This document shows positions 32,585 through 43,725 of a stretch of DNA of 64,000 nucleotides, piece after piece. Below the pieces are notes generated by a model. It worked only from the letters and a program-made list of their open reading frames with translations. It did not search any database and was not told the DNA's origin. Position numbers and translations under genes: made by a program. This stretch comes from Silene conica (taxonomy: Eukaryota > Streptophyta > Magnoliopsida > Caryophyllales > Caryophyllaceae), in assembly GCA_029255685.2 (NCBI GenBank), contig CM055316.2, positions 82,706,861 to 82,770,860 of the forward strand, written 5' to 3'. Position 1 is the stretch's first letter. Each line of letters opens with the position of its first letter.

Positions 32585-35500
32585 GTTGGAGTTCGGGGCA
32601 GTCCGAGACCCAACTTGAACAACAAATGATCAAACGCCTCTCCTCCAAGCGCCTTTGTGAACAAATCCGCAATTTGTTCCTTGCTAGGAACATGTCGAGC
32701 AACTATCTCGTTGGAAACCAAGTGTTGACGAACGAAATGACAATCAATCTCAATGTGTTTCGTGCGATCATGAAACACGGGGTTCTTGGAAATGTGTAGC
32801 GCAGCTTGATTATCACAAAACATGAACATGGGTTTCGTGTGAAAAATACCTAACGACCCAAGAAAAGATTTGAGCCACAATAGTTCACTAGTAACTGAAC
32901 CCATAGCCCTATATTCCGCTTCAGCCGTTGATTTTGCCACCGTATGTTGCTTCTTTGCTCTCCATGAAATAGGGGACCCACCAATAGAAACAAAATAACC
33001 GCTTATGGACCGTCGCGTTAGAGGACAACCGCCATAATCCGAGTCGCAATATCCTGTCAGTTGGAAATCTGAAGTCGTCGTGAAAGTGATCCCCTTGCTC
33101 GGACATCCTTTAATATAACGAACAACTCTCAATGCCGCATCCCAATGCTCCTTCTTCGGCTCATGAATGAATTGAGACAATATATGAACGGCGTAAACAA
33201 GATCGGGTCGTGTGATGGTTAAATAAACCAAGCGTCCCACTAACCTTCTATATTTCATAACATCATGCAAGATGGCGCCTTTCGCTAATCCCAAGTTATG
33301 CCGAGTTGGAAGAGGAGTATAGACGGGTTTCGCTCCTGCCATTCCACTTTCTTTGATGATATCAATGGCATACTTTCTTTGGTTAAGGAATAAACCATGT
33401 ACTCCATGAGCAACTTCAATGCCAAGGAAAAATTTAAGCCGTCCCAAATCTTTAATGCCAAACTTGGCATTCAAAAAAGATTTAAACTTTTCACAAGCCA
33501 ACCGGTTATTCCCAACAATAATCATATCATCTACGTACACCAAGACTCCAATGAAAATTCCATCACGGGTTAGTGTAAAAAGAGAGTAATCCGCCATGGA
33601 TTGAATGAACCCATAATGTTTCATGAAGACGGTAAGTTTTGCAAACCAATTACGCGAAGCTTGTTTTAAACCATAGATTGATTTTTGTAATTTGCAAACT
33701 TGCTTACCCTTATCTTTCTCAAATCCCGGTGGAATGCGCATATAAACATCTTCCTCCAAATCACCATGGAGAAAAGCATTGTTGACATCCAATTGCTCTA
33801 TTATCCAACCCTTTTTTACGGCCACAGCAAGCATACATCTTACGCTCGTCATCTTTGCCACGGGAGCATAAGTCTCGTGAAAATCGATCCCTTCAACTTG
33901 AGTAAAGCCTTGAGCAACAAGACGAGCTTTGTAGCGTTCAATTTCCCCATTGGCATGATATTTGATTTTGTATACCCACTTGCATCCGATGGCTTTCTTT
34001 CCCTCCGGCAAACTAGTGATTTTCCATGTCCCATTTGCTTCAAGAGCATCTATCTCCTTTCGCATAGCCTCTCTCCATTTGCTATCCTTGGCTGCCTCAT
34101 GATAAGAAGTAGGTTCTCTATGCTCATCAATCTTTGCAAGAAAACACTTATGTGGTTTGGAAAAACATTCATGGGAGACATAATTGATAAGTGGATAGCG
34201 TGTACCTGAGGACGGAGATTCTGATTGGACACGGCTAGCATCTCGAGTGGGTGTAATTACTTTTGTCGACTTGCAATAGTAGTCCTTTTTCCATGACGGT
34301 TCAAATTTTTGCCGAGCTCCACGGCCCATTTGTTCACCTTCAGTTCCCGAAATACCCTGTGTTTTGTCAGATTCGCCCCTATTGTCAACAATGGGCTGTT
34401 CACCACTGTCTGAATCGCGCCTACTGTCAACAGTGGGCTGTTCAGCATTGTCCTTTGTTACGTCGACAGTGGTAGTCTCCTTACTCATCCTCCCGTCATC
34501 ACTCTCAATCCAGGTTATAGTATCTCTACTCCCCCTGTTTTCCCAATTACCCTTTGACCCAAGAGCATCGGATATGATAGTCGAATCATACCCGTTATCA
34601 TTCATGGAGTAAGGGTATTCATTCTCATAAAATTGAACATCTCGTGATACAAAAACCCGCTTATCTTTAATGTCATAAACCTTCCAACCCTTCTTGCTAT
34701 GGGGATATCCAATGAAGACACATCGCTTACCCCTTTCATCAAACTTATCTCGATTTTTCTCATTATTGTGCACATAACAAAGACATCCAAAAACTTTCAC
34801 ATTTTCAAAATTTGGTTTTCTTTTATAAAGGACTTCGAAAGGTGATTTGCCATTTAATAAGGGTGTGGGTGTGCGATTTATCAAATATGCCGCAGTCAAA
34901 ACACATTCCCCCCAAAAATATAAAGGCAAATTACTTTCAAAACGTAAGGCACGGGCTTTTTCTAAAATGTGACGGTGTTTTCGTTCGACACGACCATTTT
35001 GTTGGGGAGTACTAGTATTACTAGTTTGAAATAAAATGCCATTTTCTTCATAATATTGCTGCATGGAAAGAGACAACAATTATGTTCCATTGTCACTCTG
35101 AATTTTTTTAACACAGGTCTCAAATTGAGTTTTGACCATCTGACAAAATATTTTCATATAAGTTCCTGCTTCACCTTTGTCCTTCATAAGATAAACCCAA
35201 ACTCCCCGACTTCGATCATCCACAATAGTCAAAAAATAATGAGCTCGGGTCAAACTAGCCACCTTATATGGTCCCCATATATCGCAATGTATCAAACCAA
35301 ACAAATCATCACATCGTTTATTATTTAACTTGAAAGGAGCACGAGTTTGTTTTGCTCTACTACACGAATCACAAACAATATCCGATGTCCAATGTAAATG
35401 ACAGCCAACTAAATCAGAAAAACGAGAAAAAATACTTTGAGACGGATGACCAAGCCTCTTATGCCACAATCGTGCTTCTTTTGTGACCTTTACCCGTGCT

Positions 35501-36984
35501 ACTGTTTCTTCCTTCTCCGTCTTGTAGTAATACACCCCATCTCGATGCTTACCTTGTCCAATCATCGTCTTCGTACTCAGGTCCTGTATTTCACAAAAAT
35601 CAGAGTGAAATGTCACGATACAATTATTCTCACAAATAAGTTGCTTGACTGAAATTAAATCGCAAGTAAGGGTAGGCACAAATAAAACATCTCTTAAGAC
35701 AAAATTTTCGCTTAATTGAATTTCTCCATGAATCTTAGCCTCCACCCGTCTACCATCAGGTAGACTAACCATCGAGCAACTTTCTTCAACCCAAGTATTC
35801 TTCAATATTTCTCGCTTTCCTGTCATGTGGTGAGAACACCCACTGTCTATCATCCATTCAATGTCAATTGTAATTTTCATACCTTTCAATTTTTCAGTCC
35901 CATCAGAACTCCCTTGAAGCAAGATTTTCAATCGTTCAATTTCCTCATTTGTGAACGAAATGTTCAGATGCTTTGTTTCTGTTTCCTTTGCCCCTGATGT
36001 ACCAACCGCGTGTGCTTGTTCATGATGGCGACCTCTGCCTCTTCCGCGACCTCCACGACTGGTATTACCACTTCGTCCACGTCCTCTTTCACGTGACTTG
36101 ACATTATCAAACCCATGTTTAGAATAACAATTATCTTCGGTATGATAAAACTTTCCACAGTAAGTGCAGCGTGGTGGCGCCTCATTGTCATCTGTTTCTC
36201 CTTTCTGATTTAATCCTCTTCCGTGCACTCCATGCTTTTTGATTGCCATTGCTGATTCTATTTTTTCATCCTTGATTTTTGTTATTGCAGCGTGTTTCTC
36301 CTCCCTGAGAACTATGGCATAAACACGGTTCAAATTTGCAATCGGATCCTCCATTAAGAGAGAACTTCGAACATGCCCATATAATGTCGAATCTAATCCC
36401 ATGAGAAATTGGTGCACCTTTTCTTCTTCTTTTTCTTTAATAATCGATGTTGCGGCTCCGCAAGTGCAATCTTTTATTTTACTGTGATGGCTTAATTCGT
36501 CCCATATCGACTTTAGTCGAGTATAGTACTCAACCACCGAATCATTCCCTTGTTTGCATTCATTGAGTTCACCCTTCAATTGATGAACTCGTGGTGCGTT
36601 TCCGACAGAATATCGGTCACGCAATTCCTCCCATATTTCTGGCACAGTTTGTGAGAAAGAAATACTTGAATGCAGTTTCTCGTCAATTACATTTCGTAAC
36701 CACGCCTTAACCATTGCGTTACATTGACGCCACGCAACGGTTTCGAGGGTTTCTTCGTCATCTTCATACTCTGGTTTTTCAACTCTGCCTTCTAGAAAAG
36801 CCAATTTGTTTTTGGTGTCAAAACCATTTTTAACCGCATCTGCCCATAAATTATAGTTATTGCCATTGAAAACGATTTGTGTGACAATGAGGTTTGGGCT
36901 TTCGGAGGGGTGGAGGTATAATGGTGATGTTACCGGAATGCTCTTTGGACCAATTCCTTTCAACTTTTCACCACCTCCTGTCAT
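32581..36984 (-). pseudogene. copia gag-pol polyprotein with one in-frame stop
   Basis: One reading frame from ATG 36984 to TGA 32581, interrupted only by a TAA at 35082-35080, giving 634 and 832 codons. Before the stop: a Gag domain (about 30-240, with NGNNYNLWADAVKNGF), a CCHC zinc knuckle CTYCGKFYHTEDNC (about 272-285), a protease with DSGCSHHM (about 379-386), the pre-integrase HKRLGHPS...CDSC zinc region (about 507-540), and the start of the integrase core through SDNGT. After it: the rest of integrase, reverse transcriptase (LDVNNAFLHGDLEEDVYM, YVDDMIIVG), and RNase H (TGYCDSDYGG, STAEAEYRA, SKEQIADLFTKAL). The stop lies just past the second acidic residue of the integrase catalytic centre, so this copy should not make full Pol unless the stop is read through. 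The rest of the frame is undamaged, consistent with a young copy. Confidence 0.95.
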
Positions 36985-37028
36985 GATATGAGTTTTGTAA
37001 AAAAATATTGATCGATATCAGTACTACC

Positions 37029-37040
37029 GCTCTGATACCA
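37029..37040 (-). other. Primer-binding site (initiator Met tRNA)
   Basis: Directly after the 5' LTR on the minus strand comes TGGTATCAGAGC, complementary to the 3' end of plant initiator methionine tRNA, the usual primer of copia elements. The gag ATG follows 44 bp further on. Confidence 0.92.
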
Positions 37041-37255
37041 TGAGAAAATGAAGAAGATGGAAAAGATTAGTGTGCAGGAAAAAGGTTGTAATTTTTGTTG
37101 GTATAAAATGCAGTGAACAAGGAGGTATATATACATCCACTAAGCCTACAAACTCAACTATTAGTCTACCGTCAATTACTCCTATTAAATGTTGACAGCT
37201 ACTAATACATTGCACTATACAAATACAACGAATAAGAAAATCTCATATTCCAATA
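37041..37255 (-). repeat. 5' LTR of the copia element
   Basis: It is 215 bp, the same sequence as the LTR at 32359-32573 by direct reading, and is bordered by GATTT at 37256-37260. Confidence 0.95.
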
Positions 37256-37550
37256 GATTTAATTTCATATTATTTCAGTTCAATTCAGCTCGTCTTTTCA
37301 AAAATTATACCGTAACTCGTACTTTAGTTCAGAGTTTAGTTCAACTCTTTTCAGTTGTACTTGATCTCATGAAATTTCCGTTAATAAGCAATACACCTAT
37401 CAAACCATGTTCTTTTGGCTTTAATTTCATATTATTCCAGTTCAATTCAGCTCGTCTTTTCAGAAATTATACCGCAACTCTTACTTTAGTTCAGAGTTCA
37501 GTTCAACTCTTTTCAGCCGAAAAAAAGAGAGCTAAAGTCTACTAAATTGG

Positions 37551-38159
37551 CTATTAATTCGTGATTTTTTTACTCGACTATCAACTTCGTGTTTTTACTC
37601 GACAGGACAAGCAAGGAACCTCCGAACACCCCGTGCTAGATGAAGAAATTTTCAATTTGTAGTTAAGTTTTCGAACTTTTTCGAATCATTTCTTATACTA
37701 TTACTCGCTTACTCTCGCTGACTTCAAATCTTAATTCCGTCACTACGTAAACGAACAACATCATGCTAAACATCACATTTCATCAATATTAAATTTCCAT
37801 TCCAAGAGAAATACTCATAATAACTCTTAAGATACATGCATTACATCCCACCTTTAAACTAGCTAAAGCTTTGCTAAAACAAAGTCTCCTTGATGAAAAT
37901 ACGCACGAAATTAAGGGACGTTCTGCTTCGTTCCACCCAAATAATGTGACTATTTACAAGTTTTGGGTGAAAAGCATGCATTTCCAACGCCTCAAAACAT
38001 GAATGGTGCAACAGAGAAAGCAGGGATCACCATGGGAAGAGGCTCATGGCTGCATGTCAAACACATTAAACAACAACCAACATTAATATGTATCATAAAG
38101 GCACAAATTCTCCTTGCTTTATGGCAGGTTACAAGCTTGTGATATTTCAAAATCGGTTT
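37551..38159. other. Intergenic
   Basis: No gene or recognisable element was seen in this stretch. Confidence 0.4.
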
Positions 38160-38365
38160 AACTAAGTGGTGTTAATTCAGTGGTAACTGAGTTAAACCTT
38201 AAAGCTTGTAGAAATGCAGGAGTTGTGAGGTCTCAGGTTCGATTACTAGTTGGGGCGATGGCCACTTGACCACTGCAGCTCCCGAAGGGGTGGCTTACAT
38301 GGTCCATGTGATGGTGCGGGAATGCATGTGCCCAGGGATTAAACCACTCGTCACCAAAAAAAGAA
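38160..38365 (+). repeat. SINE-like element
   Basis: TTAATTCAGTGGTAACTGAG (A-box-like) and CTCAGGTTCGATTACTAG (B box) are about 45 bp apart. A body with GGGGTGGCTTACATGGTCC follows, and the element ends in CACCAAAAAAAG. The GGTGGCTTAC phrase is shared with the body of the SINE at 23228. The ends are approximate. Confidence 0.6.
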
Positions 38366-38929
38366 ACAAAAAAAAAACTATTTGTTTGCCTTTTTTAGTT
38401 GTTGTGAGAGGTATCTAGGTTAACGGTTTTTCTAATTTGTATCCTTAAAATACAGATTCTAAATACGGAAATATTTACAACATATTCTCATTTCATTATT
38501 AGGTCGAAAGTCATTTTTACCATATATAATTAATGAAAATATGGTATAATCTTTTTGCATTTAGCTTATTAACGTGTGTCATAACTCATAACTCATAAGG
38601 GCACACATTAAAAAAACCATTTAATTAAAGACAAACAAATGATTGGAACGGGAGTAACAATTATACAATTAAGTAACAATTAAACGTGAAATAACCTCAA
38701 ATTATGTGAAATAGATTTTAAAGTGTGTTTTATTTCATTATTTACTCCACTCTAAGTAAATAGTTTATATTTGCTTATTTTATGAGTAAGAATATAGCAA
38801 ATGTAAATTATTGACTGAAACGGAGAGAGTAAGTACTAAATAGAAATTACACGCAAGTATTTGGAAATTAAATTGTTGATTGGTTCTCGGCTATATCAGT
38901 TTAAGGTGGTAATTAATGAATAATACATA
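38366..38929. other. Intergenic
   Basis: No gene was seen. At 38560-38620 there is a fragment of the ACGTGTG fold-back family (TTAGCTTATTAACGTGTG, GGGCACACATT). Confidence 0.4.
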
Positions 38930-39201
38930 GGCCCTGTTTGATAAACCGCGGATTATAAATGACAGATTTTAATAGAAAATTTGACTAGCATATTATAATT
39001 ATTAGCAGAATTAATTTGAGTGTTTGGTTATTGGGAGATTAGAATTAGTATATTGTTAATTTTCTTTATAAAATGAAGTAAACTTTCCTATTTTACAATA
39101 TGCTAACCAATATGTTGGGGTAATTGGGTAAACAACATATTATAAAACAACATATTGACCCCAAATATGTTGTTTTAATATGTTGTTTACCAAATAAGGT
39201 C
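38930..39201. mobile_element. Tourist-like MITE
   Basis: This 272-bp element has ends GGCCCTGTTTGATAAAC and, from the right, GACCTTATTTGGTAAAC. The flanks read ATA on both sides. AACATATT-type phrases recur near the right arm. A PIF/Harbinger origin is inferred from the GGCCCTGTTTG terminus. Confidence 0.65.
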
Positions 39202-40828
39202 ATAATCAATAGTTTAATATCCTTCCTTTTATGTAAAGGCAGCCACGAGCGTGTTAATCGAATTTGAATCCAAATCATAAGTACTAACTCTCATAACTTT
39301 AACCGTCGAATCAACAAATATCGGTTAGTAACCAAATAATATTTTTATTTTTATTTTTTTTCCTCAAAGAAAACTCTAATAATTATCCACAATAATCCAA
39401 ACATCACCAACAATCATAGACTAATATATTTCCAATTATTTGCCAACAACTACATGACTAAACAAATCTCCAAATTCATTCCAACTTCCACCAAAATATT
39501 GAGAAATGACTTGATCAAACACTAACTATGATTAATTAAATACCCATGATTGAGATTAGTTGATGTTAGTACTAAATTACTATATCACGTGAATTTAAAT
39601 TAGACTATCAACAATGAAATTATTGCCACGTGGCAGTTGCATATTAACTCCCATCAAAATTGGACATTAATTTAATCAATTTTATCCTATATACACGTAA
39701 TGATTTGTTGTAGTTGAAGTAGTCACCAATCATAATCCGGCGTAAACTGATAGAACACATAGATCAACTGTTAAGGAATTGTTAATTAGAGGTCTCGTGT
39801 TCGAACCTAAGAATACAGATGAGAGTTTTAATGTTTTAGTGATTCTACTTAGCTCGAATCCAGATTAAACCAGAACGCCAAACCAAAAAATAATTTATTA
39901 TTTTCCAACAAAATAAGATTAGGAATCAATTAACATCAACTCAATATATTTAGAATGAAATTAAAAAGTTTGAGAAGGTAGGACTAATTTGTCACGAATG
40001 TGACAACTTCAATTAGTTAATCACAATTACATATAAGTATCACTCTCAAATTTGTAGGACGTACGTGGATTAACTATACACGTATTATCGTCCTAAGACG
40101 GGTCTTATCTGAGATTAAAGTTGAAAATTACAAGTTTTGAAAAGATTTATAAATTTCATTGCGCGAAATAATTTTATTATTTTAAGTGGATGATGTATCA
40201 AAAAGTACAAATAATAACTCGTCTTTTTCAATAATAATGATACCTGGATGGTGTTGATATTTTACGATATTTTGAAAGTTGAATAAAATTTATAATCTTT
40301 CCAATTTACTATGGAGTTCTTTTTACGAGTTTTCAGGAATTTACAAACATTTATATAATTTGAAAAACAAAATTCCAATGAAATTATTTAATGTATATAT
40401 GACCGCTAACATGTCATCTCTATAACTAAAATATTGAAATAAGGTGGTCAATGGCTTAAAACTCAATGTTATGTTGTTAATCTATAGTTCTTTAATTTAA
40501 TCATAGAAATAAACTTCGCAAAAACGTCAGTAAAGGAAGTAAACACGAAGTAAAAGGGAGTTCAAGATCTTGAACGTAGATTTTAATTTCAACCAAAATA
40601 TTCTAACTCGATCCTAATTTTTTTTGTTTTACTTATTTTGAAATTCATAATTGAAACCGATAATGTATAACAATTAACTATTAATTAAATTAGTCTATTT
40701 TCAATTGTCAATTTTATTTTAGCGATTAATTTCAGTCGCTAATTATAATCACCTGAGCACTTAATTCTTGTAACATCTAAAGCAGGCGATTTATATGCCA
40801 CATGCAGTAACAACAACACAAAAATATG
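39202..40828. other. Intergenic with one SINE
   Basis: No gene was seen. A SINE-like copy lies at 39757-39895 (separate entry). The rest is AT-rich without a recognised element. Confidence 0.4.
39757..39895 (+). repeat. SINE-like repeat, same family as 587-718
   Basis: It contains TAGATCAACTGTTAAGGAA, then GAGGTCTCGTGTTCGAACC (a good B box), then GATTCTACTTAGCTCGAATC, and ends in CCAAAAAATAA. The block order matches the copy inside CRLK1 intron 1. Confidence 0.6.
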
Positions 40829-41106
40829 ACTATACATCCAGATTTATATGAGCTCTTGTACATCCAATATAAATTTAATTGAGCTTATATGCAATTTTTT
40901 TGAGCTTTTAACATTTTTTTCTTGCATTCTAATATTTATATGTATTATTTTTGAGTTTCAATATAATGTTTTGATTTACAATTTATTTTTATAAAGACCC
41001 TCAAATTCTTCATAATAAAGCTCTACAAATACACGTATAAGCTCAAATTCTTTATTATAAAAAACAAAATCTATACTACCGGATATATACATCTAGTTGT
41101 ATAATC
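40829..41106 (+). repeat. TTATACAAC-family repeat, copy D
   Basis: It begins CTATACATCCAGATTTATA and ends ATACATCTAGTTGTATAAT. In between are TTGAGCTTATATGCAATTTT and AAGCTCAAATTCTTTATTAT, family phrases. It is diverged and shorter than copies A and F. Confidence 0.55.
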
Positions 41107-41452
41107 CTCTAATTGACAATAACACGCACCTACGTTATTCACGTTTCTAGCCAAATGCTCCTTGTGAAATAATTACACGTTATTTAATTTACTCCGTAAC
41201 TTTTACGAGTAACAATCTTACCATTACCCTTCCGTATAACAAATAACGTTCCAAAAATTGACGGTAAAAAAGTTTTACCCGTAAATGAAATCATTCCGTT
41301 TCAAATGAGCCACAAAACGACAATTCTTCTCTACAAACCAATTTCATATATTCGTTTAAAATATTTTAATCAAAAAATACGAAAATTAACCTGAACAAAA
41401 AAATTACGGAGTAGTAAAATTTATTTATCTGTTTATCCACAATATTTCCGTC

Positions 41453-41800
41453 TTAACCGTAGTTAACATAATTTGATATAAGGTTAGATGCGTAAGAATA
41501 CCTGTAATCATAGGATCGAGAGGGAGCGTTGACTCGAACAGACGACGTACCACACCGGTTCACATTCCTCTTAGAAACATGCGGTCGAGCCGGTTTAGCC
41601 ACCGGTTTCTTCTTCTCGGGCACCGCGGCAATAGCGTTGTCTTCAGTAATAGCAAAAAGGGACGGCTGCCAATCCTCCGACGTACCCCTTGGCGATGTCC
41701 TCCTCTTACGACGGCCGACATCTGCTGAAGACGGAGTCGTTTCCGTCTCACCCTGCTGCGGACTCGTAACGCAGCAGGATACATATTCAATAAATTTCAT
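41453..41800 (-). CDS. Uncharacterised small basic protein
   Basis: The frame runs from ATG 41800 for 115 residues: MKFIEYVSCCVTS, then a basic patch GRRKRRTSPRG, then SEDWQPSLFAITEDNAI, then a Lys/Pro-rich stretch (EKKKPVAKPARP). The CpG-rich, non-repetitive composition differs sharply from the AT-rich surroundings and supports real coding. A strong donor (ACAG before GTATTC) at 41502/41501 suggests the true first exon may end after SYDY, with a short second exon further left that I could not fix; otherwise the frame stops at 41453. A TATA box TATAAAAAA on the minus strand (about 41911-41920) lies about 110 bp upstream. I recall similar plant proteins of unknown function with an EDW-P-SL-ITED motif but cannot name a family. 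Confidence 0.65.
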   Translation of the reverse strand: MKFIEYVSCCVTSPQQGETETTPSSADVGRRKRRTSPRGTSEDWQPSLFAITEDNAIAAVPEKKKPVAKPARPHVSKRNVNRCGTSSVRVNAPSRSYDYRYSYASNLISNYVNYG

Positions 41801-42265
41801 TTTAGACGACGTTAGTTAGTCTTGTGTAAGACTGTTTTATTCCGTATGTAATATGTTTGTTGTATGCATACGACGGTCTTAAAACACGAAAAATATTGTT
41901 GGGTTTGGGAATTTTTTTATAGGTGGTGATGGTATTATATCATTGGTGAAGTTTGTTCGATCACGTACTTTTTACTTTTTTTTATTTTATTTTATAATTT
42001 TTATTTTAATGACGATGATGATTTGTGTGATCTTAGGACTAGGATGGGTGTTGTTTGTAATATATAAAGCAATGAAATAAGGAGTATATTTATGGTTTGC
42101 TTTAATTATAATAATGGACCACAAATTCTTGTATCATCTGTCACAAGTGTATGACGGGTTAAATTAAGGATCAGTAATTTTTGATTTATTATACACTCTT
42201 AATTTTGTCTTATTTGATCTGTTATAAACTAGTAACTAATACATACCCGTTGTAAAAGAGATTTA
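41801..42265. other. Upstream region of the 41.8-kb gene, with a MITE fragment
   Basis: The TATA box on the minus strand is at about 41911-41920. At about 42120-42250 there is a fragment beginning CACAAATTCTTGTATCATC with CTGTCACAAGTGTATGACGG, from the GAGAATTTGTG MITE family; no duplication was resolved. Confidence 0.45.
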
Positions 42266-42488
42266 GGCCTTGTTCTCTTCGGCTGAAACGAGCTGAATTG
42301 AGTTACTTGGGGTAGAGATTAATTGAACTAAATTGGGTGGAACTGAGGTGAAGTGAATTTAGTTGAATTAAGAGATAATTTTGTGAATAGATTAATTGAA
42401 CATAATTAATTAAACATACATAAAATTTAATGAAATCTAACCAAGCAAAATTGAACGTAACTAAAATGAAGGCAAAAATAACAGGATC
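42266..42488. mobile_element. PIF/Harbinger MITE (TTA TSD)
   Basis: This 223-bp element is flanked by TTA (42263-42265) and TTA (42489-42491). Its ends are GGCCTTGTTCTCTTCGGC and, from the right, GATCCTGTTATTTTTGCC. The interior carries GAGCTGAATTGAGTT and GGTGGAACTGAGGTGAAG phrases of the family seen at 7534 and 37256. Confidence 0.75.
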
Positions 42489-42662
42489 TTATTACGATGG
42501 AGAGGGAGATAGAGATATTTAAAATGATGGATAATTATTTCCTATAGATATTTTGATGTGTAATGTGGGCATCTTTGGCAAGTTGGTAATGGTACATTGG
42601 TACACTTATCCTCCTTAAGATAATATTCATCATGAACGTAAAACAGGTTAATTAATAATCGG

Positions 42663-42972
42663 TGGATTATACAATCAGTTGTATATAATTTATAATTTAT
42701 AGTATATATTTTGAGTTTTTTAATAAAAATTTTGAGCTTAAATAAAAAGAATATGAGATATACTGTAAAGTTTATGAACTCCTTCATAAAAATATCGAGC
42801 TTAGAAAATTATTATATAATTAAAAAAAATACTTACAAGTTCAACTATATTTTAACGTCAAAAAATTTAAATATTACTCAAAATAGTTTAAAAATTCAAA
42901 AATTATATAGGTAAACTCAATTAAATGGATCATGGTTGTACGATACTCTTATACATCTGATTGTATAATATT
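42663..42972 (-). repeat. TTATACAAC-family repeat, copy E (best ends)
   Basis: It begins GATTATACAATCAGTTGTAT and ends ACATCTGATTGTATAATATT, so ATTATACAATCAG is a perfect 13-bp terminal inverted repeat. It is in reverse orientation to copies A, B and F, and the interior matches their complement (TTTATGAACTCCTTCATAAA, ATGGTTGTACGATACTCTTA). Confidence 0.7.
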
Positions 42973-43179
42973 TTTTGGTGGTTAACTAGTCTCAATAACA
43001 GTCAGAATTTTCTTTATTTTTTTAGGAAATAAGAGTATTTTCTCCAACAAATCCATTTAATAATATTTCCTCTTCTAAACTCTATTAGTATGATTAATTA
43101 ATGATGATATATATAAAATTCATGGGAATGGAAGATTTTATAGAAGAAAATTGTGTAACAACTAGAAAAGAAGACCACA

Positions 43180-43711
43180 TTCTTGCCTCTCTTTTATTGG
43201 AGACTTGTTCTTACTTTTGTGTGAGCTTTGTTCTCACCTTTGTGTGAGTTTTGTTCTCACTTTTTGGTGGTTTTGTTCTCGCCTTTTGGTGCATCTATCC
43301 TCACCTTTTGGTGCATCTATCCTCACCTTTTGGTGAGTCTGTCCTCATCGTGTGGTGAGATTTTCTTCTCTATTAGAGGTTCAAGAATTAAGTGGAAGAT
43401 CGGCGCCTTTATTGTTGATCATATGGAGATAAAACTGTTGGTAGATTGCTCGTTACAAACTTTTTGGTCAAAGGAACTTGATTCTTGTCAATGCTTTAGA
43501 AAATTTGGAAACCCTCTTGTGAAAAGCCGTAGAAGGCAATATGTTAGAGGATTTGCAGAAGCGTCTCATGATCCCATCAAGTTTAGAAATTTTCTGTTGA
43601 TCGAGAATGTAGTTTATTTGATTTTAATCGTTTTGTGTCTTGTTATTCTTGACATATGTTGTAACTACAGTAACACTTTTGTTTAATGAAACGATTTTTC
43701 CCTTAAAAAAA
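43180..43711 (+). mobile_element. LINE-type 3' fragment with poly(A) and 14-bp target duplication
   Basis: The insert lies between two copies of AAAAGAAGACCACA (43166-43179 and 43712-43725) and ends TTTAATGAAACG...TTTCCCTT followed by an A run, as plant L1 LINE 3' ends do. It begins with a minisatellite of about eight 20-22 bp units (43205-43370; TTGTTCTCACCTTTTGGTG-like). A frame at 43228-43686 passes through both parts but has no recognisable domain. It is probably a 5'-truncated LINE copy; a retrocopied transcript is the alternative. Confidence 0.65.
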
Positions 43712-43725
43712 AAAAGAAGACCACA

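Larger units (their letters stand above)
32359..37255 (-). mobile_element. Complete Ty1/copia LTR retrotransposon
   Basis: This 4,897-bp element has identical 215-bp LTRs (32359-32573 and 37041-37255) and a 5-bp target duplication GATTT (32354-32358 and 37256-37260). On the minus strand the order is 5' LTR, initiator-Met primer site, gag, protease, integrase, reverse transcriptase, RNase H, polypurine tract, 3' LTR. Integrase before reverse transcriptase defines Ty1/copia; the short LTRs would suit the Ale/Retrofit lineage, but this is a guess. LTR identity indicates a very recent insertion. Confidence 0.97.
32287..37550. repeat. Tandem duplication of a Tourist-like segment, first unit split by the copia element
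   Basis: Unit 1 is 32287-32358 plus 37256-37356; unit 2 is 37357 to about 37545. Both contain CATGAAATTTCCGT, AAGCAATA, ACCTATCAAACCATGTT, TTAATTTCATATTATT and TCAGCTCGTCTTTTCA in the same order, followed by CTTTAGTTCAGAGTT. Removing the retrotransposon and one 5-bp duplication makes unit 1 continuous, which confirms both the element's ends and the earlier duplication. Confidence 0.8.

Noticed and set aside
34263-34475. Frames on the plus strand inside the copia element, including repeated CAACAGTGGGCTGTTCA-like words
   Set aside because: They are antisense shadows of the polyprotein linker region; the short repeats encode EQPTVDSR-like repeats on the real strand.
43205-43370. CRISPR-like array
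   Set aside because: The repeated units are contiguous imperfect minisatellite copies without unique spacers, in a plant nuclear sequence.
43228-43686. 152-codon protein gene
   Set aside because: The frame lies wholly inside a retroposed insert with target duplication and starts in a minisatellite; no recognisable domain.
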